From contig JAJNNQ010000003.1 of the NCBI GenBank assembly GCA_027886175.1, positions 2,068,001 through 2,132,000 on the forward strand: DNA of 64,000 nt, given 5' to 3'. A program made the position numbers and the translations under genes. This DNA comes from Phylloscopus collybita (lineage: Eukaryota; Chordata; Aves; Passeriformes; Phylloscopidae). The notes beneath the pieces are model-generated. The model had not been told where the DNA came from. It did not search any database and saw only the letters and a list, made by a program, of their open reading frames with translations. Positions 44,916 to 56,064 of this stretch are shown piece by piece; position 1 is the stretch's first letter; every line of letters starts with the position of its first letter.

Positions 44916-45864
44916 AAGATAACTTAAATAATTGATTATTGATTGCTCCCACCTCAGAGCAGCGTGGGTGCAGGATCACAGCACACAAAACCTGCTTTGT
45001 GCTCTTCCAAGCCTGCACAAGCTGGAGAAATAGATTTTGTTTTCTCGTCAATGAAATATTAATTGCGTGTTTGTATTTTGGTGTGGCCTAAAGTGAATAT
45101 TAAAGTGCCCATAAATAAAACATTGCCAACTTTAATACAGGATGGGGTTTTCTCACATTTGTCTTAAATGAGCTCATTACAGTGGAGAAGGTAATAAATA
45201 TTTGATTTCAGGGCATGTTAATGAGGTGCTTGCTCGTGAATTCAAAGTGTTTAGCAGAGTTTTCTCTCCCCTTCAAACATGTTATATAGTGCAAACATTT
45301 TGAATTATTTAATCAGGAGGATCTTTAAGCACTCCGCTGCTGTGTTTAAAAACCTAAACCCACAAAGCCACAGAAGCAATTAATGGCTGCAGCTTCCCAA
45401 ACAGACGATAATTTGGTGAATAATATTGTTTGTTTTCAGTTCAGGGTTTCCATGGAGGGCTTCCCTGCCTTTGGAGCTATCCATGCACACAGTGTGGTGC
45501 AGCAGTGGTGCTCAGCCCATGTGGGCACGCTTTTAACAGGTTTTATTGGCATTTTAACCCAACTGGGTTGTGCCATCAAGGCTGTTCTAACCCAGATGCA
45601 AACTGTGGGGTTTAAGTTTTGCTGTTAAATCCAGATTTCTCATTGGTCACCCCCACATTCTGATGGAAGTGCTGCAGCTGTTGGAGAGCAGAGGTGGAGA
45701 TGGGAGGGCCCAGCCTGGTGGAATTTGATTTCTCTCCCTTGCAGCTCTTCCTCTCCTCTCTGCCTGGCCTGGTATGAAATTTATGTATTGTTACACTCTG
45801 TGGTGGACTGGGTCGGTCTAGGTTGTTGTAATTGCACATATAATTATGATTATACCTCTATTAT
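44916..45864. other. Single-copy-looking stretch, A/T-rich at 45.05-45.35 kb
   Basis: No repeat or gene is recognised. TAAT and AATAAA-like cores are frequent near 45050-45330. An 81-codon plus frame at 45383-45628 has no family resemblance. Confidence 0.4.
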
Positions 45865-46079
45865 GGAGGGAATTCCTCCCTGTGAGGGTGAGGAGGGGCT
45901 GGGATGGAATTCCCAGAGCAGCTGTGGCTGCCCCTGGATCCCTGGCAGTGTTCAAGGCCAGGTTGGATGGGGCTTGGAGCACCTGGGACAGTGGGAGGTG
46001 TCCCTGCCCATGGAGGGATGGAATGGGATGGGATTTAAGGCTCCATTCCCACCCAAACCACTCCATGACTCTATAAAGA
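45865..46079 (+). mobile_element. CR1 LINE 3' fragment, near-intact end
   Basis: Sense orientation: GGAATTCCTCCCTGTGAGGG, GGGATGGAATTCCCAGAGCA, GGCTGCCCCTGGATCCCTGG, GGCCAGGTTGGATGGGGCTT, GGGAGGTGTCCCTGCCCATG, GGGATTTAAGGCTCCATTCC, and the terminus CCAAACCACTCCATGACTC. Confidence 0.94.
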
Positions 46080-46461
46080 TGTGCCACCCCACTGAAAGTG
46101 GCAATCCCAAATGTTTCTCCTCACGTTGTTTTATTTAGCCACTACATTAATGACACATTGGGGTTTTTTTCTCATTTCTTTTTTTCTGCTTTGCCTCTCT
46201 GACAGTGACCTTGGAAGAGCTTCTGGTTTTTGCACTTCCAGCAAAGCTTCTCCAGTCAATCCAGAGGTGAGAGCAGCTCTGGGAGGTGTTGATGGTGACA
46301 CCAGACTCGGTGGGCAAATCAAGGGCCCAGCAGCTTCCTTTGGGAGTGGTTTGTGGTTCCTTGTTGGGTGTTAGGAGGGGAAGAAGGACTGCAGGAACTT
46401 CAGCAAATGATGAAAAGCTAAAGCTGTGTTTGTCTTCTCTGCATGTCTGACTTAAACCAGT
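46080..46461. other. Noncoding stretch, no gene seen
   Basis: Nothing recognised between the CR1 copy and the reverse LTR. Confidence 0.45.
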
Positions 46462-46830
46462 CACAATATGGCACAAAAGGAACGATCCTCACGCACTGAG
46501 ATGTCCAAGGCAAAAAAGGGGCAGTTTATTTACAGACCTCAACATTTATAGAATTCCAGCGGTGACCATGGATTGGAGGGAGAAAATCTTCCTCTCCAAC
46601 CACACTGGCCAACCCAACAGTCCATCAGTTCTCTCCTCCTCCAGAAAGGAATGCAAAACAATCAATATTTACATGAAAAGCGCGTGAGAAACTCCACCTC
46701 AAAAGGTGAACACAGAAGGCTGAAGGAACTTTAGAAAAACAGAGAAGAACAGGGCAACAAAAACCAGTCTCCTCAGAAAAGATGGGATCAAAAAGTCTGC
46801 AGGCTCGACAAAACAGAGCTGGTGTCAATT
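46462..46830 (-). mobile_element. Probable ERV LTR in reverse orientation
   Basis: On the minus strand a TATAAATG promoter-type box (plus 46542-46550) is followed about 20 bp later by AATAAA (complement at about 46516-46521), then by GCCTTGGACATCTCAGTGCG and a U5-like end. Upstream on the minus strand a long non-CR1 sequence fits U3. The close spacing of TATA and AATAAA is typical of bird ERV LTRs. I could not fix the ends or a target duplication, and no internal retroviral sequence is seen. Confidence 0.65.
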
Positions 46831-49043
46831 CCTGGTTTATTTGTTATAGGAGGAATCATAACGAACAAACCTCAGGCTGCCATAAAATCCCAATCTTTGG
46901 AGCCCTTAGGCTGAGCAGAGCTTTGGGATCAGGAGAGGAGATCCATTTTCACATTCAAGGAGGGATGGAGACCCTCCAGGCCAGGCTCAGGTAGAGAAGA
47001 TTTCTCTGAGGTGCCTCCTCAGTTGTGAGTGACATTTGTCACCCCTGGGTTGGGAATGTGCTGCCTGTGGCTTCATCCCTCCCTCTGGAATTCCCAGGAG
47101 GGAACAAGGAGCAGGGAGGATCCTTGCCCAGATTATCCTGGTTGCATCTCCACTGCTCCATCCCAGCTGCCTGAGATTCCATCCCTGAGCTTCCTTGGGC
47201 TTGGCAAGCCCTTCTCCATCATCTGCTCTCTGGGGAATGAATTCCTCGCAGCGAAAGTGGCAAGTCTGATTAAGAAAAAAAAAAAAAAAAAAAGGAAAAT
47301 TAAAACCCCAGATAATTACATGCTAGAAAAAGTGAGAGTGGAAACATTTCTCACCTCTCCCAGCCTTTCCAGATATCCCTTCATCAAAAATCCGTGGCTT
47401 TGAGGGAGATGAAAGCTCCTCAGGGTTTCAGCAATCTCCCGTTTCTTTTTTTTTTTTTTTGACATTCCTGCTTTTCAATTCCTTTTTCCTAACTCAGCCA
47501 GTAGCAAAGAACAGGATGTTTTTGAGGCAGCAGGTTCCAGGGTTTAGCTGGAAAGAGCCTTTTAGGACAGCTTAGGGAGGGTGCTGACAGGGGCATCTCT
47601 GAGGACCTGGTTCCAGGTGTTTTGAAACATTCCCACTCTTTCCCACAACAAGGGAATTGCCAGCCCAGGCCCAGCGGGCAGAAATGGAATTTGTCCTAAA
47701 AAGTGGTAAAACCACATCGAGGTTCATCTCCTTTCCCAAAAAACAAAGGCACTTTTCTCAAATGCTGCTCCAAAATTTCTGCGCTGGGTTCCGTGTTTTC
47801 CTCCTCGTGGTTTCCTGGAGGAGGGAAGATGACCCAAATGATTCAGGATATATTATATTTTATATTCAGGATATGTTATATATATTTTCAACAAGGTATC
47901 CCAGTGCTATTTCACCAGGCTTAATCTCAGTTTTAAACCTGTCTTCCCCTCAGGAAATGGCTGCTGAAGCATTTTGTGCAACGCAGACTCGGCTTTTAAA
48001 CGGCATGAAAGTTAAAATGCAAACCTAAATTCAAGTAAATATTAAATTTAAAGCCATTTATGCTGAAAACACTGAATTGTGAGGAAGCAAAACCAGCTCT
48101 GAAATTGAGGGGCTGAGGTCTGGGTCAAGATTCCTGAGTCTTTTCATCCAGGAGCTGGGATCAGCCCTGATTTAGGAAACGTTCAGGGTTCGTCCCAGGA
48201 AAACAAGGCCTTGACTTGCTAAAAATTAAATATACTAAGCTTAGTCTGGAATGTTTATCAGAAAAATAACCAAATAAAAAACCCCAAACCCAACTAAACC
48301 CAAAAGATATTGCAGTGATGAATGGTTTTAATTAGAAGTAGGTAAAGACCACATTAAAAAAGATGATAATTTCAAGCAGTTTCTGTACTTTAGTGCTCCT
48401 GGAAGGCAAAGAGTGTTAATTCCTGGAGCAAGAATTGGAGAAGTAATTTGGCTTGGCTTTAATTTAGTAATGATACAATCTAGCTATAATTAAATGGGAG
48501 CAAAAAAAAAAAAAAACCCGGGGAACAAAATTTAGTTAATTTAGGCCCAAACTTGGTTTGTTCCTCTGTAGTTAATTTGCTCTTTAAATTGAGAAGCATC
48601 ACCCTCCTCAGGTAAATAGAAGTGCAATCAACAACCCATAAATTCCACAATCTTACTTAAGTAGTGTGTGAGGGGGAAAAAAAGTGGTAGGAAAATCCTT
48701 AAATTAAGATTGTCCTGGATCATAAACTCCTCTCTAGTTGAGAGGCCTAATTGTGACAAAAACTGAACCACTGTGATTGATGTTTTTGGCTTAGAGATTT
48801 GAATCTGTTCTTTTTTTAATCAGTGTTGCTAGATTTTCATGAATTTGACTTTTTTTTGATTTCCCAGCCCATCAAGATTGCTGATAGATTCAGAAACACA
48901 AGATCAAATTTCAAAATAATTTGCTAAATCTTCCACAAGATCCTTGAAAATAAAATTTTGAAAATAAAAATCGAAGCCGCGTTCCAATTCTTTTCTTTAG
49001 TGAGTTAGAAACACATGCCCATCCACAGCAGACATTTGCTAAT
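46831..49043. other. Noncoding stretch, no gene seen
   Basis: An A18-20 run near 47275-47293, a T16 run near 47445-47460 and an A14 run near 48510 are the main features. Small frames only. Confidence 0.5.
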
Positions 49044-49388
49044 GAGGAATTATATTTATATATAAAATATAATATAATATAATACAATATAATATAAATA
49101 TAATACAATATAATATAAATACATAATATAATATAATATAATATAATATAATATAATATAATATAATATAATATAATATATAGTATATATATGATAATAT
49201 ATAATATATATTATATACTATATAATATATATAATATATTATATGTTATATGTTATATGTTATATGTTATATGTTATATATTTTTGGTATATTTTAATGT
49301 TATATGTTATATATTATATATTATATAGATATATATTATATATTATATATTATATATTATATATTATATATTATATATTATATAAAAT
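49044..49388. repeat. A/T island with pentamer and heptamer arrays
   Basis: About 345 bp of nearly pure A/T: an ATAAT/TATAA pentamer array at about 49124-49180, a TATGTTA heptamer array of five units at 49242-49276, and a TATATTA heptamer array of about seven units near 49334-49383. TATGTTA and TATATTA are the reverse complements (in rotation) of the TATAACA and TATAATA units of the island at 16.9 kb. Confidence 0.92.
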
Positions 49389-52300
49389 TATAACTATAAT
49401 TACATTTATAAAGTTTTAAAATTCATCTCCAGGAGCAGCAGATGACTCTCTGCATGCATCTGGATAACCTGACTCTGTCAATAGTGATCCCTGCTTTCTG
49501 CAGCTGCTGTCAATCCCTCTGGGAAATGGATTCTGTCTGTAATATTCCCTGTGCAGGTGTTGGTTGTTGATTCTGCAGTTTTATTCCTGCTACTTTCCTT
49601 TTCCTGAGAAGGAGGAGAAACTTCCTTAATCCTAGGCAGAGATAGAAATATAAATGACAGCTAAAACAAAAATAAATAATAAAATATTGGAATTTCCTGC
49701 CCTTCTGCAGCTCTGGGAATACTCCTGGTGCTGAGGAGGGAGGATAAGCATGACTGCCTGTGTCTCTTTGAAGTGCTTTATCAGTGCTCTTCAAAAATAT
49801 CAAAGGAGAAACTTATTCCATGTAAAAAATTCTGATTGCACCCTCTTGGGCCGGGTCTGACACAGCTCCCATGCATCCACGAGGTGACTTCCTGAATATT
49901 TGGTGAAAAAACGGCGTTTTCAAGGATGAAATTTTTTTCTGAGGCCACTTTTCACTTCTGCCACCATTTTTCAGGTTCGTTTTGATTTTGTTCTGAGGGC
50001 CACGGGCTCCTCCTTTGCTCCTGGGCTGCACCGCAGTGTTAAACCCCAGTTTCAGCAGTTTAAAATCTACAAATTTTCATGGAACAAAGCTGCATTTTGA
50101 GGTGGCTGTGAGTGCCTGGAGTTCCAGGGTTTTGAGGCCATACCTCACACAAATTGGCAGCTTTTTGTTTGGTGAAATATTCAGCCCTGCTCATCCTCCT
50201 CTGACTCACTGACTGTTACCTCCTTGGGTGAATTTGCTGCTTCTGGATGTCCTCTGGCATTCTCTCTTTTGTTTGAAATGAGGGAAGAGCAGGATCCTAT
50301 TTCACCTGAACAGGTTTCTTAATTACTGAGAAAAAGGAACTTATGCATTTGTATTTTCAGATCCCTCCTCCTGGTCATTTTTAAATGACTTTACAGTTAG
50401 TGTAGAAATACATTTTCAACAACTTCTGTAAAGAAATCCTCTTTTGTGTCCCTCTTAATTACTGGCTTATCTCTTATTTTTATTTTACTGCTCTTCCTAT
50501 TTCATTCCCAATCCTCCATCCATCAAAAAAAAATCTTTCTAAATAGCTAAATAAAAAGTGCAATTTTTTTTTTCCTCCTGTTTAATGCGAGCCCAGGCTG
50601 TGATGGCTGTGACATCTCTTACTAAGGGAGAACAAAGAAACCACTCAACTCCAAATAATCCAAGTCTGCCTTGTCAGAGTTGGGGTATGGGGCCTATTAA
50701 AGCTTTATTGCAAAAGCAGTGGTGCTTAAACAAACTTACAGACCTTTATGGGCCTGGCTCTGCAGTGGCAGAAATAAAAAAAGAGAAAATCTTATGTAAA
50801 AAAATCTTTATACTTTTACATAATGTTTCAGTGCAGCCTCTGAGCTGCTATGGAATCATTCTGCAGCAGTTACCTCTGATCATTTTAGGGAAATCCAGGA
50901 TTAATTTAGGGCAAACTGACAGATTTGATCTTGTTAAAATCAAATCTCATTCAAAGGTAGCAGAACTATCTCCAGTAAAACTCTAATATGGCATTAAATC
51001 AGTGAGATGTGATTTTTTTTTTTTTTTCAACTTAGAAATGTTTTATTCCATGTTCTGGGGTTTGTTTCTGGGAAGAGGCTGAGGAGACCATGGTCCAGGT
51101 GGATAAACCCTGATGGGAGGAGAGAGGACAGAGCTGTGCCAGGGCAGGAGAGATGTTTGCAGCTGAGTTCCACCTGGAGAGGGAAATTCAGGGGGAGAAA
51201 TCCAGGAGTTTTCCTTCTGCTGTTGGTTAGAAACGGGAGCTCATGGCTTTTGGGGGCAGATAGGGGAAGTTTTTGGTAGAAAATCTAAATTTTTTCGAAT
51301 TCTGAAGGATTTTACAGTGGGGCTTTGCTTATGAACAACTTTGCCACCCCACCCTTCTCTTTCCTCAGCCACGGGCTTTTCCTTCCCTTTGACAGCTGCT
51401 CAGGGAAGTGAGCAGCTTGACAGGAGCTCTTGACTGGTTTTTGGGGTTCCTGAGCCAAGCCTGCACAACACCATCAACATCTTAGGGTGCTGTCAAAATG
51501 CCAGGGAAGGACCCACAGAGATTTGCAAAAAAAAAAAGTGGTTTATTTTGCATATCCAAATGGGAATTTGGGAATGGGAACATGGAAGCTGGCACCTCGG
51601 ACCATTAACCATCAGGTCTGCAGCGAGGCTTTGCTCCTGACATTTCAGTGCAGATCTGATTTATGGGGTTTATTACTCCTCTTTAAGGGATGATGTGTCT
51701 GCATCCAAACCCAGGAGGTGCTCTGGGAGCTTAAAAAGAGGAAAGGGAAAATTCTTCCTTTTGGGAAGCCCAATTAGGGGGATAAATGGCACAGGTGACT
51801 TCACTAATTTATGTTGCCTGTGATTGCTGGGATGAAACACGAGCCACAGGCTGTTCCTCTGCTCCTCGGGGCTTTGGGTAGTTTACTGTTTGTGGCTGTA
51901 AAAACACAACAGGGAATACCTGAACATATGCTGGAGCTCAAGGGGAGCTGGGAAACATCAAATGCCTCTTCCTGAAGTGTTTGTGTGCAGAAAAAGGAGC
52001 TCTGACGCTGTGATTTCCAAACCCTGTTGGAACACGCTTTTGGAAAACGCTTCACCAAAGGTGCTGCCTCTTAAATACCTAAATGATCCTGAAAATTATC
52101 CTGAAAAACCTCTTCTTGTTCATTAAAACAGCTTCCCCCTTGATGGGTTCATCTGTCAGGGCAGGGCTCCACTGCCCACAGGGTTCCTTGGTTATTTAGC
52201 ATTTCCCTCAATATTCAAGGAGGAAAATGACAAAAAATGGGATGTGATTCTACAGCTCTTGCAGCTCTCATCTAATAAAATGTTATCCTGTAAAATATTA

Positions 52301-53394
52301 AAGTGTCAGCCCTCAGGGAGCTCTGGATGGGGATCCAGCTGAACACCTGAAGTGGTTCCTGCTGGGATGAGCTGATCCAGCCCCAAATCCAACCTCCCTG
52401 GGATCTGCTCCTCAGGAATTCTCTGAGCCCCTCTGAACAAAATGCAATTTAAAATATGATCCTAACAGGGAATCCACACAGTGGTGGCTCCTGTGCTGAG
52501 CTGTAGTAAAATCCTCAAACATTTTGGTTGAAAGGAGGCAGGTTCTGAAATTTATGGGAAATGCTGGGTTCCTTTGGGATTTTCGTCAGGTGAGAAAGGG
52601 AAGCTTGCCTGAAATGACTGAAATTCTTTTTCCTTTTGCCAAAAGGTGGAAATCTCAGAATTAATCTGATTCACAGAGAATTTCCAGAGTGAATTTTTGG
52701 TTTACTTGTCCAAGACATTTGGGGTAAGATTTAGATTCATTTTGCAATGATATCTGGATTAAATAGTTTGAAGTTTATCCATCTTCCTGGCTCTGCTGTT
52801 TCCTTTCCATTTAAGTGGACTTAACGATAAAAAACCTTAAAAAAAAATATCTCAAGGTGTCTTTTAAGGACTCATTAATTAATTTCTTTGGCTTTTGAGA
52901 TATGACAGCCCTATTTTTGTGTTTTCCTTGCTGCTGTGGCATTCTAGGAGTGCTAAAACTAAATTACATCTCACTTTGCTGGGTTGACATTGGCTCAATT
53001 GCTTTTATCAGCCAGCAGATGACACTTACAGGTCATTTGTCCTCATTGGGATTCTGAAGTGGCTGAGTCATTTTTTATTCATTCTGAAAGTATTTATTTT
53101 AATGATATTTTTGCCTGTTTTACGGTGGTTTTCAGTAAAGGGCCAGGTAGGTATTAAAACTAACAGACTGTTCCCTAGCTAGTGACCAGTGTAATATTTA
53201 TGGAACCATCTGTGCCACTGAAGTTTCTCATTTGGGGGATGCAAAGTTTCTTCCATCGGTAGAATCCATCAAGATTCTGATGGAAAATATCAAGTTTTTC
53301 AATCCAGCTGCAACTTCAGGGGTAGGATTAACATATCTTGGCAGTAGTTGTGCTCTGAAGAATTCCTGTTTATCTTATGAACGAGATAATGAGT
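49389..53394. other. Long single-copy-looking noncoding stretch
   Basis: About 4 kb without a recognised mobile element. T runs near 50562 and 51012-51027, and an A run near 51526. A 142-codon frame at 50558-50986 and others lack domain signal. A block near 51510-51700 has a TTTATT and other LTR-like traits, but too few to call. Confidence 0.45.
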
Positions 53395-53450
53395 TTCCAT
53401 GGAATCCCAGGCTGGTTTGGGTGGGAAGGGAGCTTAAAGATTTCATTCCA
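53395..53450 (-). mobile_element. Short CR1 LINE 3' end
   Basis: TCCATGGAATCCCAGGCTGG, TTTGGGTGGGAAGGGAGCTT and AAAGATTTCATTCCAAGCCC look like a diverged, short CR1 3' end in complement orientation, followed after about 70 bp by a second one. Confidence 0.6.
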
Positions 53451-53517
53451 AGCCCCTTCCAGGCTGGCAGCTGGTGGATCTGGGAGCAAGGAATGTTGGC
53501 TCAATCCAATTCCAACC

Positions 53518-53650
53518 ATGGAATCACAGAAGAGTTTGATCTGGAAGGGACCTCTGGAGATGCTCTGCTCCAACCCCCCTGCATCCAGAGCATCTTACAC
53601 AGGAGCACATCCAGGTGGGATTGGAATGATTCCAGAGAGGGAATTTCCAA
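53518..53650 (-). mobile_element. CR1 LINE 3' fragment, older subfamily
   Basis: GGAATCACAGAAGAGTTTGA, TCTGGAAGGGACCTCTGGAG, ATGCTCTGCTCCAACCCCCC, then ACAGGAGCACATCCAGGTGG and GATTCCAGAGAGGGAATTTC. The 'ctctggagatc...ctccaaccccc' form marks a different CR1 subfamily from most copies here. Confidence 0.82.
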
Positions 53651-54342
53651 CAAAAAAAAACCGTGGAGAGCAAACAGCAAAACCTCATCAGCACCAAACT
53701 CCTCCTGTACGTGGCCAAAGTGTTGCTGTAACAAAGTTCTGTTGGAGAGGTTGGGCAAAACCTGATTTTTATTTCTATTTTTTCTTTCCCAGGTATTTGT
53801 TTTGGAAGCCCTTCCCAGCCTGCAAATAGGAGCACTTCCCAAAACTCTAGGAATGAGGCAGTCACTTCAATTTTCATGGGAGACAGAAAGGGATGAATTT
53901 TGACTTTGAAGCTGCGGGAGGAAAAGCAAAAGAACTCTTGTCAGACACCTGTAGTTCAAACCCACTTCACATGCCCCGACTCTGCCTAAATCATCCTCAT
54001 TTGCAATTCAGCACTCGGGGATAAGGAGTTTCCTTCCATTTAGGCGCCACAGGGGGTTCTCAGGAAAGGCTGAAGTCAGCTCAGAGAATCACTCCAGTTA
54101 ATGCAGAAATGAGGCCGAGGTGCTAATGGAGCTACAGGACGCGGCTTTTGAGATGGAAAGGCAGGAGCCCAAAATCAGATTTCAAGGATATTTGTTGGGA
54201 GGAATCGGGCCTTTGTTAAAGACCTGCATTTCCAGATCACATAGTGATCAGGCGCTTTGTGAAGGGGCGTTGAACAATGAAGATTAGAGAGATCTGGGGA
54301 TTTTTTTTGGGTGGGTTTTTTGCATGTTAAAAGGATCACCGC
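53651..54342. other. Noncoding stretch, no gene seen
   Basis: Scattered CpG near 53990-54260. No recognised repeat or exon. Confidence 0.45.
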
Positions 54343-54560
54343 AATCACAGAATGATTTTGGGCAGGAAGGGACCTTCAAGCACATCCCATTCCACGGGCA
54401 GGGACACCTCCCACTGTCCCAGGCTGCTCCAAGCCCCATCCAGCCTGGCCTTGGACACTTCCAGGGATCCAGGGACAGCCACAGCTCCTCTGGGAATCCC
54501 ATCCCAGCCCCTCCCCACCCTCCCAGAGAGGAATTTCATCCCAACATCCACCACAAATCT
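54343..54560 (-). mobile_element. CR1 LINE 3' fragment
   Basis: AATCACAGAATGATTTTGGG, CAGGAAGGGACCTTCAAGCA, GGGCAGGGACACCTCCCACT, AGGCTGCTCCAAGCCCC, CCAGCCTGGCCTTGGACACT and CCCACCCTCCCAGAGAGGAA follow in the complement order of CR1. The terminus is near-intact. Confidence 0.93.
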
Positions 54561-54769
54561 ACTCAGATTTTAGAGCCCTTCATGTGACCATGGTGGGATC
54601 TCCACTGCCAGCTGCTCCAGAGGCAGCTGCAGTGGCACAGGTGAAGTTTCCCACTGGGCATTTCCAGCAGTTTTCTGGATAATGGGGCAGCACGGGAGAA
54701 ATAACAACAGAAATGTCAGCACAGGATGTCCTGGCAAATGACACAAAACCTGGCTGCAGAGCAGACCTC
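54561..54769. other. Short noncoding gap
   Basis: Between the CR1 copy and the minisatellite. No feature seen. Confidence 0.45.
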
Positions 54770-54992
54770 AGAGAGGATGAGGAACCTCAGAGGGGATGAG
54801 GAACCTCAGAGAGGTTGAGGAACCCCAAAGAGCTTGAGGAAACTCAAAGAGGTTGAGGAACCCCAAAGAACTTGAGGAACCCCAAAGAGCTTGAGGAAAC
54901 TCAAAGAGGTTGAGGAACCCCAAAGAACTTGTGGAACCCCAAAGAGCTTGAGGAAACTCAAAGAGGTTGAGGAACCCCAAAGAGGTTGAGGA
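54770..54992 (+). repeat. 19-bp minisatellite with 57-bp higher-order period
   Basis: Units like GAGGTTGAGGAACCCCAAA, GAACTTGAGGAACCCCAAA and GAGCTTGAGGAAACTCAAA (19 bp each) follow in a fixed order. The third form starts at 54830, 54887 and 54944, exactly 57 bp apart. The left end is a looser GGATGAGGAACCTCAGA version. The 194-codon minus frame here reads as a repeat artefact. Confidence 0.95.
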
Positions 54993-54999
54993 ACAGCAC

Positions 55000-55090
55000 T
55001 CATGGAATTGTTTGGGTTGGAAAAGCCCTCTGAGATTGAGTCCAACCATTAGCCCAGCCAAGGCCACCACTGATCCACGTCCCATGGGAG
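55000..55090 (-). mobile_element. CR1 LINE 3' fragment abutting the minisatellite
   Basis: CATGGAATTGTTTGGGTTGG, AAAAGCCCTCTGAGATTGAG, TCCAACCATTAGCCC and AAGGCCACCACTGATCCACG look like a CR1 3' end in complement orientation, of the 'ggttggaaaag...ctcc' subfamily. Its terminus meets the minisatellite within about 8 bp. Confidence 0.85.
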
Positions 55091-55862
55091 CAGGAGAGCA
55101 CAGGGGGACACCAGGCTCTGGATCCTCACCCTGCTGCTTCTCCTCCCCACACACCACGCTCAGCTTGGAGTTTCCCCAGCAATGATGTGCCCATGTCCCA
55201 TTCCTGGAGGGCAGGAGTGGTGCAGGGATTGCCTTCATCATTTGCAGCCCCATTTTTGGGCTGAAACCCGAAAAACTTTGCTTAAACCCCTGCAAATTCT
55301 TTGTGAAATAGTTTGGAGCTCTGTCTTTGCACTGGAGCTCGGCCTCCTGCACTCACGGGAGTCTTTAAGGTACCGGGGCATTAAAAGAGGCTTGGGTTGT
55401 CAAGGGGAAATAATAACCTGCAATTGCTCAGCTTCCTGATTAAAAAACCCACAGCAGTGGCTGAGTGAGAGCAATGTTTTCTCAAGCATTAGTGATACTT
55501 TAATTCAACACTGCAACAACAACAACAACAAAAAAAGGATTTTATTGCACTCCATTTTATGGATCATGAATTTAACTGAGCTAAATAGTCAAAGTCCAGG
55601 TGAATAATGCTGCTTTAGTGAGCTGCTGACCACATTTCCTCCTGCATTTCACTGTTTATTTTTTGTTCTGCTTACTCAGCTTTTCACATTTGGAACTCCA
55701 AAGAACAGCAAAGAAACCGAGGCTGTGTTGGCCTTGCAAGGTTTTGTGCTCCTTCTCTGGTAGGTTTTGTTTCTCTTCTGAATGGATTTCAGTCAAACTT
55801 TGAAGAGTATTTGTTTTTAGAGCCCAGTTTGCAGCTCTGTCAAATGAATTTGTGTATGATGG
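55091..55862. other. Noncoding stretch, no gene seen
   Basis: A short (CAA)n run at about 55514-55530. No exon is recognised. Confidence 0.5.
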
Positions 55863-56064
55863 CCCTTCCTTCCTTCCTTCCTTCCTTCCTTCCTTCCTTC
55901 CTTCCTTCCTTCCCTTCCCTTCCCTTCCCTTCCCTTCCCTTCCCTTCCCTTCCCTTCCCTTCCCTTCCCTTCCCTTCCCTTCCCTTCCCTTCCCTTCCCT
56001 TCCCTTCCCTTCCCTTCCCTTCCCTTCCCTTCCCTTCCCTTCCCTTCCTCCTTTCCCCCTTTTT
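55863..56064 (+). repeat. 202-bp pure-pyrimidine run: (CTTC)n then (CCCTT)n
   Basis: The plus strand has only C and T from 55863 to 56064. A tetramer array (about 12 CTTC units) changes abruptly at about 55912 to a pentamer array (about 26 CCCTT units). Frames on both strands stay open and are artefacts. Confidence 0.97.

Noticed and set aside
50558..50986. 142-codon plus frame
   Set aside because: It starts in a T run and shows no recognisable domain or splice context.
51480..51700. Possible reverse LTR (TTTATT and A run)
   Set aside because: Too few diagnostic blocks and no terminal duplication found.
54770..54992. CRISPR-like array
   Set aside because: Repeats are contiguous 19-mers without unique spacers, and the context is a bird nuclear genome.
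54768..55352. 194-codon minus-strand frame with SLGFLNLFEFPQALWG-like repeats
   Set aside because: It is the translation of the 19/57-bp minisatellite plus a CR1 fragment.
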